Below, piece after piece: positions 63,888 through 64,000 of a stretch of DNA of 64,000 nt. This stretch comes from Spirirestis rafaelensis WJT71-NPBG6 (lineage in GTDB: Bacteria > Cyanobacteriota > Cyanobacteriia > Cyanobacteriales > Nostocaceae): positions 1 through 64,000 of the forward strand of contig JAHHID010000017.1 in assembly GCA_019359015.1 (NCBI GenBank), given 5' to 3'. Both the position numbers and the translations under genes were made by a program. The notes under the pieces were generated by a model. It ran no database searches and was not told where the DNA came from. It saw only the letters and a program-made list of their open reading frames with translations. Position 1 is the first letter of the stretch; each line of letters starts with the position of its first letter.

Positions 63888-64000
63888 TTACTCTTTAACA
63901 GTAAGTGGCAGACGCACAGTAAAAACAGTACCAACTCCCGGCTCACTTTTCACAGTAATTTGACCACCCATCATCAAGCAAAAATGGCGACTAATTGCTA
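63888..64000 (-). CDS. histidine kinase, C-terminal fragment (runs off the window)
   Basis: The minus-strand frame at the window edge gives AISRHFCLMMGGQITVKSEP then GVGTVFTVRLPLTVKE and a stop. The MMGGxITVxSxPGxGTxFTVxLP stretch is the G2/G3 end of a histidine kinase ATPase domain. Only the last 37 codons are visible, so the sensor type cannot be told. Confidence 0.85.
   Translation of the reverse strand, partial: AISRHFCLMMGGQITVKSEPGVGTVFTVRLPLTVKE

Overview
The window looks like a chromosome segment from a filamentous, probably heterocyst-forming cyanobacterium (Nostocales, Nostoc/Scytonema/Tolypothrix-like). Evidence: very many GCGATCGC (HIP1) sites, many intergenic short tandem repeats and MITE-like elements, and gene neighbourhoods I know from this group: pdhB-secD-secF, and sigC-furA facing a peptidoglycan-binding gene as in Anabaena PCC 7120. 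Most genes are ordinary housekeeping genes separated by long repeat-filled spacers.

Layout. 1-12.7 kb: small unknown protein, TsaC/Sua5, a degenerate histidine kinase, a Ycf52-like GNAT, a membrane protein, secF-secD-pdhB, two small XRE regulators, hemB, an alpha/beta hydrolase and a DUF4870 protein. 12.8-21.2 kb: prfC, an M48-like membrane protein with a broken zinc motif, an RRM RNA-binding protein, a decayed transposase end and a GT4 glycosyltransferase. 21.4-26.2 kb: accessory, repeat-rich stretch with a frameshifted NB-ARC/TPR gene, a 21-bp minisatellite and three copies of a MITE-like element, one with its core inverted. 26.3-31.3 kb: aldo/keto reductase, RqcH (NFACT), iron-uptake-type porin. 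31.6-35.1 kb: zinc uptake locus znuA-znuC-znuB with a Zur-like palindrome upstream and an SmtB-type repressor gene antisense between znuC and znuB. 35.1-35.8 kb: tRNA-Phe, then a CRISPR-associated transposon (type V-K CAST) end, then tRNA-Pro. 36.0-39.7 kb: lipA, a DapF-like gene without catalytic cysteines, a tyrosine recombinase remnant, Uma2 protein, gpsA. 40.3-47.9 kb: sigC, furA, peptidoglycan-binding protein, cobN. 48.1-52.3 kb: GAF histidine kinase, nanE, a GHL10 protein. 52.6-60.9 kb: second 21-bp minisatellite, a 1655-residue haemagglutinin-like TPS exoprotein, a Pro/Glu-rich membrane protein, a Tat-exported phosphoesterase, a small unknown protein followed by a MITE. 61.2-64 kb: pcrA, a tnpB 3' remnant and the end of another histidine kinase.

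The most interesting object is at 35.3-35.76 kb. A degenerate mini-CRISPR carries the repeat type of Scytonema CAST. Next comes a truncated repeat followed by a 17-nt spacer that exactly matches the neighbouring tRNA-Pro(CGG) gene next to a GTA PAM. Then come four spaced terminal repeats ending in TGTACA, exactly 60 bp from that PAM. This is the layout of a type V-K CAST that homed to a tRNA gene with a delocalized crRNA, yet no tnsB, tnsC, tniQ or cas12k is in the window, so it is a solo end, a deleted element, or a mini-element mobilised in trans.

A second theme is short repeats normally found between genes that have entered reading frames: five in cobN, one in znuC, and two in the TPS exoprotein, one of them in its signal peptide. 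All assignments rest on reading the sequence and on remembered family motifs; no database search was run.
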